From: an uncultured Sphaerochaeta sp.
GTDB lineage: Bacteria; Spirochaetota; Spirochaetia; Sphaerochaetales; Sphaerochaetaceae
Direction: 5' to 3'
NCBI RefSeq assembly: GCF_963666015.1
Contig: NZ_OY762555.1
Span: forward strand, 558,001-622,000
Length of the DNA: 64,000 bases
The notes below the pieces were generated by a model, which made no database searches, was not told the DNA's origin, and saw only the letters and a list, made by a program, of their open reading frames with translations. Shown one piece after another: positions 28,236-41,544 of the stretch; the first letter of the stretch is position 1, and each line of letters starts with the position of its first letter. The translations under genes were made by a program, and so were the position numbers.

Positions 28236-28966
28236 TACAGTACCCCCTTGCTCAGATTCTGTGCGAGATCCCTGATTACCGGATTATCGACAATCTCCCC
28301 TTCCTTCGTTACCAAGGAGGAAAAGTTTGCCAGGAAGGAGGAATAATCTCCCACCAACTCTTCGCTATGCTTCTGCCAGTAGGCAGGATAGGTTTCGATA
28401 CTCTTGCTCTGTGCCAGGGACATCTCATTCCCCTTACGGTCACGCCAGCAAAGATCAACCAAATAAGAAGAGCCCATATTGGGCAGGTTGATATTCCACT
28501 GGGTATCTTCACGTTCTACAGAGATATCAAAGGACAACACTTCCCCGGTCTCAAATCTGGTTTCCTGAACCCGAAGGAACAAGCTGCTGGGCGCCTGTCC
28601 ATCCTCACCGAAAACCATCTGTTGGGAAGCCGGCGACATGGACCAATAGGCATACGCCCACTGAGGGTCACGAAGCAGGAGATGGATGGATGTATCCAGA
28701 TAGGATTCAGGCAACTGTTCAACGCCTGGGAGATCACTCAGATTCTGCTTGTCTCCCCGATAGTCGGTAAGGGAGTTGCAAAATCTGTTTCTATGGATTT
28801 TTCCCTTCTGTGCCGAAGAGACTTCATCTTCTTGTTCGCCGAAGGCTTCCTCCAAGGCGTCGATGAGCTCCTCCCGATCGAGTATCTGCCAATCTTCCAA
28901 ACATTCCTGTTGGGCGATATATTGCAACTCGGTAGTAGACAAGGAATCAATATTGATGAGAATCAT
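28235..28966 (-). CDS. DUF4912 domain protein
   Basis: 243 residues from ATG 28966, preferred because GGGAG lies 5 nt upstream. The N-terminal part (about 1-40) is a short Rho-N-like helical segment (LSTTELQYIAQQECLEDW). The central DUF4912 beta domain carries LLLRDPQWAYAYWSMS and SSYLVDLCWRD. DUF4912 proteins are often found beside glycogen or GH57 genes, and a carbohydrate-binding or branching-enzyme partner role has been suggested only from context. Here coupling to the GH57 branching enzyme by a shared TAATG supports a joint function. No enzymatic motif is visible. Confidence 0.82.
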   Translation of the reverse strand: MILINIDSLSTTELQYIAQQECLEDWQILDREELIDALEEAFGEQEDEVSSAQKGKIHRNRFCNSLTDYRGDKQNLSDLPGVEQLPESYLDTSIHLLLRDPQWAYAYWSMSPASQQMVFGEDGQAPSSLFLRVQETRFETGEVLSFDISVEREDTQWNINLPNMGSSYLVDLCWRDRKGNEMSLAQSKSIETYPAYWQKHSEELVGDYSSFLANFSSLVTKEGEIVDNPVIRDLAQNLSKGVL

Positions 28967-29008
28967 GCTTACTCCCAAAAAGTATCCTTACGGACGTTCT
29001 TCTACGCA

Positions 29009-29037
29009 ATCGTAAAAGAATCACAGCGCTTAGTCAA
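29009..29037 (-). promoter_or_regulatory. Promoter of the DUF4912-GH57 operon
   Basis: Minus strand TTGACT (29037-29032), 17 bp spacer, TACGAT (29014-29009). Predicted start near 29002 gives a leader of about 36 nt ending in the GGGAG ribosome site. Confidence 0.7.
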
Positions 29038-29055
29038 CCAATGGCTCTTTTTCCC

Positions 29056-29763
29056 CTAGTCAAAGAGGGTTTGCAAGGCAAGGTCAACCATCGAATCGAA
29101 GGTTGTCTGTCTCTCTTTTGGAGCAACCTGTTCACCGGTAAGCAGGGAGTCACTTACAGTAAGCAATGTCAGGGCCTCGATGCCCTTGAGACGGGCCAAA
29201 GTATAGAGTTCACACGTCTCCATATCTACGGCCATGGTTCCCACTGACTGAGCAATTGCCTTTTTCTCATTACCCTTCATGTCATAAAACTGATCACTGG
29301 TGAAGACATTCCCCACGGCATACCCGATACCCATCGTCTTTGCATTCTCATAGGCACGCATGAGCAAAGGGAACGTTGCTGTCGGTGCAAATTGGTAGGT
29401 TCCAAAACGACTCACGTTCATCCCGCTGTCAGAGTCTGCTCCCTGGACAATCAATACATCCTTGAGTTTGAGTGATTCACTCATGGTCCCACAGGTACCT
29501 ACACGTACCAGGCGCTTGGCTCCATAGCTGTCGATCAATTCCTGGGCATAGATGGAAAAAGAAGGCATGCCCATCCCTGTTCCTTGTACAGAAACGCGTT
29601 GACCATGATAGAGACCAGTGAAACCATACATTCCCCTTATTTCGTTGTACTGCACCACATCAGTCAGGTAGGTTTGTGCAATATGCTTTGCTCTGAGTGG
29701 GTCTCCAGGCATTAAAACGGTATCAGCAATGCTGTTTTTATCTGAAACAATATGAATACTCAT
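29056..29763 (-). CDS. deoD: Purine-nucleoside phosphorylase, DeoD type
   Basis: 235 residues, the normal length of the hexameric DeoD enzyme that splits purine (deoxy)nucleosides with phosphate. Seen are VLMPGDPLRAK, GTGMGMPSFSIYAQEL, VGTCGTM (phosphate region), AVDMETCELY (ribose-binding Met-Glu) and the catalytic Asp in LLTVSDSLLTGE. AGGAGG precedes the ATG by 6 nt. It stands alone between the DUF4912 promoter and the divergent GH57/DUF3536 gene. Confidence 0.96.
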   Translation of the reverse strand: MSIHIVSDKNSIADTVLMPGDPLRAKHIAQTYLTDVVQYNEIRGMYGFTGLYHGQRVSVQGTGMGMPSFSIYAQELIDSYGAKRLVRVGTCGTMSESLKLKDVLIVQGADSDSGMNVSRFGTYQFAPTATFPLLMRAYENAKTMGIGYAVGNVFTSDQFYDMKGNEKKAIAQSVGTMAVDMETCELYTLARLKGIEALTLLTVSDSLLTGEQVAPKERQTTFDSMVDLALQTLFD

Positions 29764-29844
29764 AGCTTCCTCCTACTGTATCATTCACCAGAATGCAACA
29801 ATGTGCAAGATAGGTCGCCAACCGGTAGTCCGTCCTCTCAGTAT

Positions 29845-29855
29845 TATGATATACT
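29845..29855 (+). promoter_or_regulatory. Candidate -10 region for the GH57/DUF3536 gene
   Basis: Overlapping TATGAT and TATACT hexamers end 11 nt before the ATG at 29867. No Shine-Dalgarno is present, so the transcript would have a leader of about 5 nt. No -35 match; tentative. Confidence 0.35.
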
Positions 29856-29866
29856 ACGAACGCTAT

Positions 29867-32197
29867 ATGAAAACAAATAAACTGGACAAGACGTCCCTGA
29901 TTTTTCATGGACATTTCTATCAACCACCAAGAGAAAACCCCCAGACGGGACTCATCGGCAAACAGCTCACTGCTAGTCCGTTCCCAGACTGGAATGAACG
30001 AATACATGCAGATTGCTACAAGGCAAACAGCCTCTCTCGATATCTCTCCGGAGTCAGGAGAATTCTCAGCCTTACCAACAACTACGAGTACCTGAGCTTT
30101 AATTTTGGGCCTACCTTGCTTAGCTGGATGGAAAAGCATCATCAGAACACCTATCAGCTCATACTGGAAGCAGACAGATTAAGCAAAGAACGTCTCGGCT
30201 TTGGTAATGCCATCGCACAAGCGTACAACCATACCATTCTCCCTCTGTGTACCGAAGAGGACGCAAGGGTCCAAATCCGTTGGGGACTGGAGGACTTTGC
30301 ACAACGTTTTTCCAGGAAAGCTGATGGAATCTGGCTGCCAGAGACTGCAATCAATCCAATGGTCATCGACATCCTTGCTGAGGAAGGTGTTTCCTATGTC
30401 ATCCTCTCTCCTTGGCAGTGTAAAGCAATAGAAGACAAAGAGAAGGGGCGATTTGAACTGGAAGGCAAAGGAGCCCCATACGACAGACCCTTTCTCCTGC
30501 AAGGTGCCAAGGGAAAGACCATCAGTGCATTCTTCTATAATCCCCAATTGGCTGAAGGTATCAGCTTTGGGCATTACCTGAGAGACGCCGACTCACTCTA
30601 CCAACGTCTGGTTGCAATCAGGAAAGATGAGAGACCCAGCCTGATTCATACCGCTACCGATGGAGAGATTTACGGTCATCATGAACCTTATGGGGATATG
30701 GCTCTCTCCGCCCTGATCAAGAAGGTCGAAGAGCGAGATGACTTTAGGTTCACCAACTATGCTGCCTATCTCAAAGAACATCCGGCTATGGAATTAGCCT
30801 ACTTGCATGACGGAGAAGGCAAAAAGGGAACCAGTTGGTCATGCAGTCATGGTGTTTCTAGATGGTACAAGGATTGTGGTTGTCATACAGGCGGTGAAGA
30901 GAGCTGGAACCAAGCATGGAGAAATCCTCTTCGTCTTGCTTTCGATAATCTCTCAAGAGAAATCGATGTTATTTTTGCTGACGAAGTGCAGAGAATCTTG
31001 GGCAAAGACGTTGATTCCAGAGAATTACTCTACCAATTCTCTCCAGTTGCCAGCCAGCTCAAGGATATGGACAGCTTCCTCTCTTCATTTACCAATGATG
31101 CTGCGAAGAAACATATGTTGGCGATGTTGCTGGAGGGGCAGAAATACAAGCATTTCTCCTACACCAGTTGCGGTTGGTTCTTCAATGACCTAGCTGGATT
31201 GGAACCGAAACAAAATATTGCCTATGCTCTCATGGCCGTCAATCTATACAATCAGTTCAGCCAAAAAGACCTGCTGGGGAACCTTCTGCAAGATCTGGAG
31301 AAGGCAAAGGCTAACAGGAAACAGGACGGAAATGGAAAGACCATTGCCAAGGAACTCATGAATACACTTCCCGGCGAGGTAGAGGCAGCACTTTTCTTCG
31401 CACTCAATCGCCGCATCGCAGAACAAGCGGATCATGAGGACACCTATGGGTGGTTCCACTTGGAATCATACGCTGAGAAAGATGAACACAATGAGCGGCT
31501 TCATGTCGCCAATACAGAAACGCTGACGCAATACATTTGTACGGCACGTGACCCAAACCCCAAACAAGCCACGCTCGAGTATATCATGGAAGTAGAAGAG
31601 CAAGGGTCCGATACAGTAAGGATCACGAAAATCGGACATAAGCAGATTCCCTTGCGCATGCGTGACCAACTATTCGACCAGATTGACAGAAGTGTATGCT
31701 CGCTTGACTATGATGCTCTCAGGAGATTGTCAAAAAACATTTTCCACTATGCCACACTGGCGAAGCATGTTCCATATCTACCAATGGGGTCCCTCTATGA
31801 AGAGTTGATCGGTTCATCCTTGAGTTCCATCAAGAGTCTGTTCATGTATGGCAGCTTGGATAAATGGGATGAATACAAACAGGATTTCGCCTTGATGCTT
31901 GAGTTCCTCAAGAAGTATGGAAAACAACCGGATATTGATCTGGTCGCTACCATCTTCCACACCCAGATGACCAACCTAGGAGAAAAGATACAGGAACATG
32001 GGCTGTATGAGGACAATATTCGTTTCATTCTGGAGTTCTTGCAGATTGTCAGGGAGAGAGGATTCCAGCCTGACCTGACAGCACTGCAGAATGCTGTATA
32101 TCCATATGTAAGCATGCAAAAGCAACCGAAGGAAGAGGACATCACCTCAATCAACGCATTGGCGAAGGAATTGAACTTCGATATCTATATCAATTAA
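29867..32197 (+). CDS. GH57 glycoside hydrolase with DUF3536 C-terminal region
   Basis: 776 residues from ATG 29867; the start gives HGHFYQPPRENP near the N terminus, the usual first motif of this GH57 subgroup. The likely nucleophile is E159 in WLPETAINP and the acid/base D265 in TATDGEIYGHHEPYGD. The remaining two thirds (about 300-776) form the largely helical DUF3536 region, including SCSHGVSRWYKDCGC and YTSCGWFFNDL with several Cys and His. The substrate is unknown; alpha-glucan is the family expectation. Divergent from deoD and near the DUF4912-GH57 pair. Its stop overlaps that of the GNAT gene tail to tail (TTAA). Confidence 0.88.
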   Translation: MKTNKLDKTSLIFHGHFYQPPRENPQTGLIGKQLTASPFPDWNERIHADCYKANSLSRYLSGVRRILSLTNNYEYLSFNFGPTLLSWMEKHHQNTYQLILEADRLSKERLGFGNAIAQAYNHTILPLCTEEDARVQIRWGLEDFAQRFSRKADGIWLPETAINPMVIDILAEEGVSYVILSPWQCKAIEDKEKGRFELEGKGAPYDRPFLLQGAKGKTISAFFYNPQLAEGISFGHYLRDADSLYQRLVAIRKDERPSLIHTATDGEIYGHHEPYGDMALSALIKKVEERDDFRFTNYAAYLKEHPAMELAYLHDGEGKKGTSWSCSHGVSRWYKDCGCHTGGEESWNQAWRNPLRLAFDNLSREIDVIFADEVQRILGKDVDSRELLYQFSPVASQLKDMDSFLSSFTNDAAKKHMLAMLLEGQKYKHFSYTSCGWFFNDLAGLEPKQNIAYALMAVNLYNQFSQKDLLGNLLQDLEKAKANRKQDGNGKTIAKELMNTLPGEVEAALFFALNRRIAEQADHEDTYGWFHLESYAEKDEHNERLHVANTETLTQYICTARDPNPKQATLEYIMEVEEQGSDTVRITKIGHKQIPLRMRDQLFDQIDRSVCSLDYDALRRLSKNIFHYATLAKHVPYLPMGSLYEELIGSSLSSIKSLFMYGSLDKWDEYKQDFALMLEFLKKYGKQPDIDLVATIFHTQMTNLGEKIQEHGLYEDNIRFILEFLQIVRERGFQPDLTALQNAVYPYVSMQKQPKEEDITSINALAKELNFDIYIN

Positions 32198-32469
32198 TCG
32201 GCAATAAGCTTGGCTAGCTCAGGGTCCTCCTCAAGGACCATCTGAGCATAGGAGCAGAGGGGAACAATAAGTTTCCCCTCATTCTTTACCTGCTCTACAA
32301 CAAGCATCACGAGTTTCCTTGCGATTCCCTGTCCCCTTAGGCTGGGAGAAACATAGGTATGATCTATTGCGATTCGTTTATCACCAAGGGAGCGCATGGT
32401 GATTCTGGCCATGGGAATCTCATTCTCTTCACCGTAGGCAAATCCATTTTCTGCTTTGTAATAGTCCAT
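32194..32469 (-). CDS. Small GNAT-type N-acetyltransferase
   Basis: 91 residues, matching the short YjdJ-like GNAT group. The acetyl-CoA loop is SLRGQGIARKLV, preceded by the beta strand AIDHTYVSP, and followed by LCSYAQMVLEEDP, where the family has a conserved CPY/CSY segment. The short length is normal for this group. The acceptor substrate is unknown. Start and recN stop share one base (TGATG); it is the last gene of the degT-nadK-recN operon. Confidence 0.85.
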   Translation of the reverse strand: MDYYKAENGFAYGEENEIPMARITMRSLGDKRIAIDHTYVSPSLRGQGIARKLVMLVVEQVKNEGKLIVPLCSYAQMVLEEDPELAKLIAD

Positions 32470-34145
32470 CAGTTCCTCCCTGCTTGCAGTAGCTTCTTCG
32501 CATGCCCAAGGCTTTCGCTACTGGAATCATCACCACTGAGCATCCTTGCAATTTCCTTTTGACGTTCTTCCTCTTCCACACTTCTGATCATGGTATAACT
32601 CATTTGGTTCCGTATTTCCTTGTGCACCAAAAGATGGGTGTCTGCTTTGCTTGCAATGGAAGCAAGGTGGGTGATGACAATGACCTGATGGGAACGACTG
32701 AGGTTCATCAGCTGGTCAGCCACAGAGAGCGCCACGCTGCCTCCGATACCGGCATCAACCTCATCGAAGATCAAGGTAGGTACCGCATCACTTTCTGCCA
32801 GGCTTGTTTTCACTGCAAGCATGATACGTGACAGCTCCCCTCCACTGGCTACATCCTTGATGGAACGCATTTCCAGCCCCGGATTTGCACAGATATCATA
32901 GCTTACCTCATCAATTCCCTGTGGTCCAGGTTGTATCTGGGTGAAGCCGATAGAGAATACAGCCTCCTTCATCCCCAGTGTCCTGAGTTTCTGTTCGACC
33001 TGAGAGGAAAGCATCTGTGCAGTCTTTTGGCGTTTTTGTGAGAGCACATCGGCTTTGCTGGCAACCAGCTCTGCTGCAGAAGCAATCTGTTTTTCCAGTT
33101 TACTTAGCCAGATTTCCTGTTCTTCACTAAGATTGAGACGGCTTTGGCTCTCCTGGTAGAAGGAACAGACTGCTTCAAGCGTATGTCCATATTTCTTTTT
33201 CAACCGTTGTAGGGAGGCAAGCCTGCCTTGCAACCTGTCTAGTTCTTCCTCACTATAGCTCATGGATGAGCGGTAATCGCGGATACTTTCATAGATGTCC
33301 TCAATCTCGATGGTAGCACTTTCAAGACGGGAAACATACTCTGCCAAGGATTGGTCGGCTTTTGCAGCATTGGAAATCTCGGTACGTGCAAGGGAGAGCG
33401 ATGCAAGGGCACTGGTTCCCACCTCTCCACCGTGCAATGCCCCAATGGCAGAGCTCAACGATTCATGGATCTGTTCATAGCTAGCAATCACCCTTACCTG
33501 CTCAGCAATCTCGTCATCTTCCCCTACGTTAGGGGCTATCTTAGCAATCTCATCAACAGCAAACCGAATAAAATCCTCTTCCTTCTGAGATTGCTCAAGC
33601 TGTTGCTTTTTCTTAACCAGTTCATCTTTCAGAGTCTGGTATGATACATATGCAGAGCGGTAAGCAGTCCTCTCTTCCTCGCAATTTCCATATACATCAA
33701 GCACCGCAAGCTGGTTTGACGCGCTGAGCAAACTCTGGTGATCCCTTTGTGCACTGATATCAAGTAGTTCCTTGCTGATCGCAGCCAATTCTGTACGGCT
33801 GGATAGACGTCCCTGCAAGGATACCGAGGAACGTCCATTACTCTTGATGGTCCTGCTTACGATCAGGCTCTCATTCTCAATGGAAAGGCCTTCCCGTTCA
33901 AGATACGCTGCCAAGTTGGGTGGATAGGGAGAATCTATGGCAAAGGAAGCTCTTACCGTTGCACTCTCCTGTCCACTTCGGATGGATTGTACTTCAGTTT
34001 TCTCCCCGAGCAGCAGGGAAAGGGCTCCCAGGATTATTGACTTTCCTGCGCCGGTCTCACCAGTTATCACCGTAAATCCATCAGGAAAATCGATGACACT
34101 GTCTTCAATCAGTGCATAGTTGTGTATTTCAAGCCGCTCAAGCAT
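32469..34145 (-). CDS. recN: DNA repair protein RecN
   Basis: SMC-like ATPase acting at double-strand breaks. 558 residues. N-terminal head: MLERLEIHNYALIEDSVIDF and Walker A GETGAGKSIILGAL; a long coiled coil with two arms; C-terminal head with signature VASGGELSRIMLA and Walker B TLIFDEVDAGIGG, then VITHLASIASKAD. It overlaps nadK by 8 nt upstream, the same nadK-recN pairing found in many bacteria. Confidence 0.97.
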   Translation of the reverse strand: MLERLEIHNYALIEDSVIDFPDGFTVITGETGAGKSIILGALSLLLGEKTEVQSIRSGQESATVRASFAIDSPYPPNLAAYLEREGLSIENESLIVSRTIKSNGRSSVSLQGRLSSRTELAAISKELLDISAQRDHQSLLSASNQLAVLDVYGNCEEERTAYRSAYVSYQTLKDELVKKKQQLEQSQKEEDFIRFAVDEIAKIAPNVGEDDEIAEQVRVIASYEQIHESLSSAIGALHGGEVGTSALASLSLARTEISNAAKADQSLAEYVSRLESATIEIEDIYESIRDYRSSMSYSEEELDRLQGRLASLQRLKKKYGHTLEAVCSFYQESQSRLNLSEEQEIWLSKLEKQIASAAELVASKADVLSQKRQKTAQMLSSQVEQKLRTLGMKEAVFSIGFTQIQPGPQGIDEVSYDICANPGLEMRSIKDVASGGELSRIMLAVKTSLAESDAVPTLIFDEVDAGIGGSVALSVADQLMNLSRSHQVIVITHLASIASKADTHLLVHKEIRNQMSYTMIRSVEEEERQKEIARMLSGDDSSSESLGHAKKLLQAGRN

Positions 34146-35001
34146 GCAATCCTCCCCCGGACCAATTTAGTTTATCACGTAATACTTCTATGTAGTTACG
34201 CCTTTCGCTTGCGACTAACAGTGCCTTGCTTTGGGATTTCTCCACGATGATCATATCATCTTCCTGCAAGCAGAAATTTTGTTGTCCGTCTACAGAGAGC
34301 ATCAATCCGGTTCTCTGTCCTTTTGGAATGGTCAGAGTAATGGTTGAATCCCCACTTACCACCAATGGCCTGTTGGACAGGGTGAATGGGCAAATCGGAG
34401 TTATGATCAAGGAGGTGAGATCCACATCCAGTATAGGGCCACCAGCTGCAAGGCTGTAGCCCGTGGAACCAGTCGGTGTTGCGATGATCATGCCGTCTGA
34501 ACGAAAGAATCCTGCCTCGGTTGACCCGATACGCAGCGAGAGACTGACAACTTTACTGATACCACTGGAGGAGACCACCATCTCATTCAATCCGTGAGCG
34601 GTGAATACCTTCTTGCCTTTCCTGAATACCCCTACCCTAATCATCAATCTTCTACTGATGGTGTTCTTGCCTTCCAGGAAGTAATCAATAGCTTCCTGCC
34701 ACTCCTCTACCGAAATCTCCGTGATGTAACCGAAGGTTCCTACGTTGATGGCAAGGATGGGGATACCCAAATCCTGAAGGTAGCGTGCACAATAGAGGAC
34801 CGTACCGTCCCCTCCAAGGCAAATGACCAAGTCGGTATTCTTATTCACGACCAAGGGTTCGTTTCCCTTGTTCGTTCTGCTTACACTACTTTCAATCCCC
34901 TTCTCTGCAAGGTAGTCGACAATTGTCTGGGAGAGGGTATGGGATGTCTTCTTGCTCCAGTTTGCAATGATCAATACATGACGTACCTGTCTCTGTTCCA
35001 T
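34138..35001 (-). CDS. nadK: NAD kinase
   Basis: Phosphorylates NAD to NADP. 287 residues. The diagnostic GGDGT is in LVICLGGDGTVLYCARYL, followed by NVGTFGYITEI, the central DGMIIATPTGSTGYSLAAGGP segment and TPICPFTLSNRPLV near the C terminus. Length is standard. It starts 10 nt after the DegT-like gene and overlaps recN by 8 nt. Confidence 0.97.
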   Translation of the reverse strand: MEQRQVRHVLIIANWSKKTSHTLSQTIVDYLAEKGIESSVSRTNKGNEPLVVNKNTDLVICLGGDGTVLYCARYLQDLGIPILAINVGTFGYITEISVEEWQEAIDYFLEGKNTISRRLMIRVGVFRKGKKVFTAHGLNEMVVSSSGISKVVSLSLRIGSTEAGFFRSDGMIIATPTGSTGYSLAAGGPILDVDLTSLIITPICPFTLSNRPLVVSGDSTITLTIPKGQRTGLMLSVDGQQNFCLQEDDMIIVEKSQSKALLVASERRNYIEVLRDKLNWSGGGLHA

Positions 35002-35011
35002 AGTTGACTCC

Positions 35012-36043
35012 TTACGGTAGGTGGCTGATGACCTTCATCAATAACTCAGTATCTGATTGTTTCAGGAATGGATAAAGAGGAAGCGATATTCCTCTCAGAT
35101 GGGGAGGTAGGGCTTTGGGGAAAAGATCAAATCGGTCGCTATACCCCTTAACCAAGGCGTCTACGAATGTTTTCTGTGCAGACACCTGATACTTGTTCGC
35201 AAATTTGATGGCATCCTCGGCTCTAGAGTCCAAGACAACGCAAAACCCATATCCATTGGGCTTGAAATCTATGTTCCCAATTCCATACAGCTTGTGTTCA
35301 GTCTTGAGAAGTGCATTGGAAAAAAGCGTATAGAACTCCCTTCTCTTGGAAAGATGGTCATCAAGGTTGGAAAGCTGGATCAATCCCAGTGCGGCATTCA
35401 TATCGGGAAGTTCCACATACTCCCTATATTCACGGAATAGTGCACTGAGTGTCTTCTGGTAATCACCATGCTTGATGGCCAATACTGCCCCGCCAGCTGC
35501 ACTGACCACAGCATCTTCTTCCAATGCACACACAACCAGGTCTCCAAACCCACCGGCTTTCTCTTCGTCATAGCAACTGCCTAGACTTTGGCTGATGTCC
35601 TCAATCACTGGAATTCCGAGTGATCGGTATTCACAATGCAACGGTATCTGGCACATGGGCTCATGAATCAAGAGTGCCTGTGCCCCTTCCCCTACAAGGC
35701 GAGACGCCTCGTCCTGACTGAGACAACCACTGTCTTCATCTATATCACCGAGTACCAATTCGAGCTGCATTTCATTCGTTATTAAAGCGTAGAGTGAAGG
35801 CGAGAGTACACTCACCCCTACTTTTGCCCCTGGAGGAAGAGAGAGCGTGAGCAATGCTGCACGCAATGAATCAGGATAACTGCGAAGAGCAACCCCTTCA
35901 CCGGCTCCAATATAGGTACAAAACTGTTTCAGAAACTCATTCTTGCGTTCTCCCGGCCCAATACGTTCATCCACCATGGTCTGCAATACTGCATCCATGT
36001 CTTTCCTACGTAGGGTCGGTTTATAGAATGGGATTAAAGCCAC
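35012..36043 (-). CDS. DegT/DnrJ/EryC1-family protein lacking the PLP lysine
   Basis: 343 residues. Start is GTG 36043, fixed by AGGAGG 5 nt upstream; sequence further upstream runs into the terminator and 5S gene. The fold is that of sugar aminotransferases: the start IPFYKPTLRRKDMD, IEDISQSLGS (with the Asp149 that would face the pyridine nitrogen) and AAGGAVLAI. At the position of the Schiff-base lysine, which the family shows as FSFHxxKN, the sequence reads CALEEDAVV, placing Asp177 there, and the following Glu of the GEGG motif is Ala. A normal aminotransferase reaction is therefore unlikely. It heads the nadK-recN-GNAT operon with a TATACT -10 at 36061-36066. Confidence 0.8.
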   Translation of the reverse strand: MALIPFYKPTLRRKDMDAVLQTMVDERIGPGERKNEFLKQFCTYIGAGEGVALRSYPDSLRAALLTLSLPPGAKVGVSVLSPSLYALITNEMQLELVLGDIDEDSGCLSQDEASRLVGEGAQALLIHEPMCQIPLHCEYRSLGIPVIEDISQSLGSCYDEEKAGGFGDLVVCALEEDAVVSAAGGAVLAIKHGDYQKTLSALFREYREYVELPDMNAALGLIQLSNLDDHLSKRREFYTLFSNALLKTEHKLYGIGNIDFKPNGYGFCVVLDSRAEDAIKFANKYQVSAQKTFVDALVKGYSDRFDLFPKALPPHLRGISLPLYPFLKQSDTELLMKVISHLP

Positions 36044-36060
36044 AGGTTCCTCCTCGGGCA

Positions 36061-36066
36061 AGTATA
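36061..36066 (-). promoter_or_regulatory. Candidate -10 of the DegT-nadK-recN operon
   Basis: TATACT on the minus strand, 17 nt before the GTG start, with the AGGAGG ribosome site between. The -35 region is poor. Confidence 0.4.
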
Positions 36067-36122
36067 GCCGGATTCCTTGGCAATTGAAAGGTACAAAATG
36101 GGGAGGAGAACTCTCTCTTAAT

Positions 36123-36147
36123 AAAAATACCCTCCGGCAAGGAGGGG
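36123..36147 (-). terminator. Intrinsic terminator of the rRNA operon
   Basis: On the minus strand CCCTCC-TTGCC-GGAGGG forms a perfect 6 bp stem followed by TATTTTTATT, about 20 nt after the 5S 3' end. Confidence 0.9.
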
Positions 36148-36167
36148 ATGAAGGGAAAAAGAAAAAG

Positions 36168-36283
<116 letters not shown>

Positions 36284-36352
36284 GCCAACGCCTGGGAGCG
36301 CGAGGTTCTCGCACGACCGGCCTTGGCAGCCCAAGGGACTGGAATAATGATA

Positions 36353-39290
<2,938 letters not shown>

Positions 39291-39342
39291 ATATCATTCT
39301 TCCAATCCCTGCGCTAATTTGTTTCAAAAATCCTCTTCTCTC

Positions 39343-39416
39343 TGGAGGCAAGGGGATTCGAACCCCTGACCCTCGGCTTGCAAAGCCGATGCTCTAGCCA
39401 GCTGAGCTATGCCCCC
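39343..39416 (-). tRNA. tRNA-Ala (anticodon TGC)
   Basis: 74 nt in the 16S-23S spacer. Acceptor GGGGGCA pairs with TGCCTCC (one G-U), the D-loop region is AGCTCAGCTGG, anticodon loop TTTGCAA and T arm GGGTTCGAATCCC. CCA is not encoded. Alanine tRNA in the spacer is common in bacteria. Confidence 0.97.
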
Positions 39417-39439
39417 GCTGAAGCCTATGCACCATCACA

Positions 39440-39463
39440 CAAGGAAGAGATGAGAACAGGAAG
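39440..39463 (-). other. 3' arm of the 16S rRNA processing stem
   Basis: This 24 nt segment of the 16S-23S spacer is complementary to 41239-41262 in the leader at 22 of 24 positions, the two others being G-U pairs. The pairing would loop out the whole 16S rRNA for RNase III. It lies just upstream of the tRNA-Ala. Confidence 0.8.
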
Positions 39464-39564
39464 TCCACGCCCCCTTCAGGGCCATTGCTGCAGGACTTGC
39501 ACCTGCTGGTCGACGACCGTTGGTTGGGTCCGGCTGTGAGGGCCGGGCCCGGCCTTTCTTCATC

Positions 39565-41108
<1,544 letters not shown>

Positions 41109-41411
41109 CATTTCCGGGCCCGAGGGCCCGGCTTACTTACTTATAAGTTTTCCCTGTAATTCTCGCACGAACGTAGCTTTTCAACTATCGTTCTCTGTTT
41201 CTTGTGAATTGACTGGGAAGCCCCTCAAGGGTTGCTTCCTTCCTATTCTCATCTCTTCCCTGCGCTCTGCTTTCATAAATCTTCCCGCTCCACCCTCCCG
41301 GGTGGCGCTCGGTCAACTTACCCGATTTGCCGCCTGTCCGTCAAGGCCCTTGTGAGCCTTTTTTCCCAAGCTCCCAAGGAAGCTTTTCCGGCGGCCGGCG
41401 TAGGCCGACAA
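41109..41411 (-). other. rRNA operon leader
   Basis: About 300 nt of transcribed leader between the promoter and the 16S gene. It contains the 5' arm of the 16S processing stem (41239-41262) and a perfect GC hairpin, CCGGGCCC-GA-GGGCCCGG, at 41114-41131, just upstream of the 16S 5' end. Other GC-rich stems are present (for example near 41296-41307). No boxA was recognised and no protein gene is supported here. Confidence 0.75.
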
Positions 41412-41417
41412 GAAGCG

Positions 41418-41446
41418 ACTATACAGGACTTCCCACTCACTGTCCA
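41418..41446 (-). promoter_or_regulatory. rRNA operon promoter
   Basis: Minus strand TGGACA (41446-41441), 17 bp spacer, TATAGT (41423-41418). An A/T-rich tract (41450-41466) upstream of the -35 may act as an UP element. Strong match for a sigma-70-type promoter. Confidence 0.85.
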
Positions 41447-41490
41447 GTAGGTTTTGAAAAATATTGTGCAAAGTATCGTTCTTGACATGC

Positions 41491-41519
41491 TTGCCCAAAC
41501 CATTCGTTGGCAATATGAT
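41491..41519 (+). promoter_or_regulatory. Promoter of the MATE gene
   Basis: TTGCCC (41491-41496), 17 bp spacer, TATGAT (41514-41519). A TTGACA at 41482 is badly spaced for any -10 and is probably not used. Predicted leader is about 18 nt and carries AAGGAG. Confidence 0.65.
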
Positions 41520-41544
41520 TGCCCATCGAAGGAGCAACGTTCCC

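Noticed and set aside
41482..41519. TTGACA at 41482 as the -35 of the MATE promoter
   Set aside because: The nearest -10 is 26 bp away; TTGCCC at 41491 with a 17 bp spacer is the better partner.
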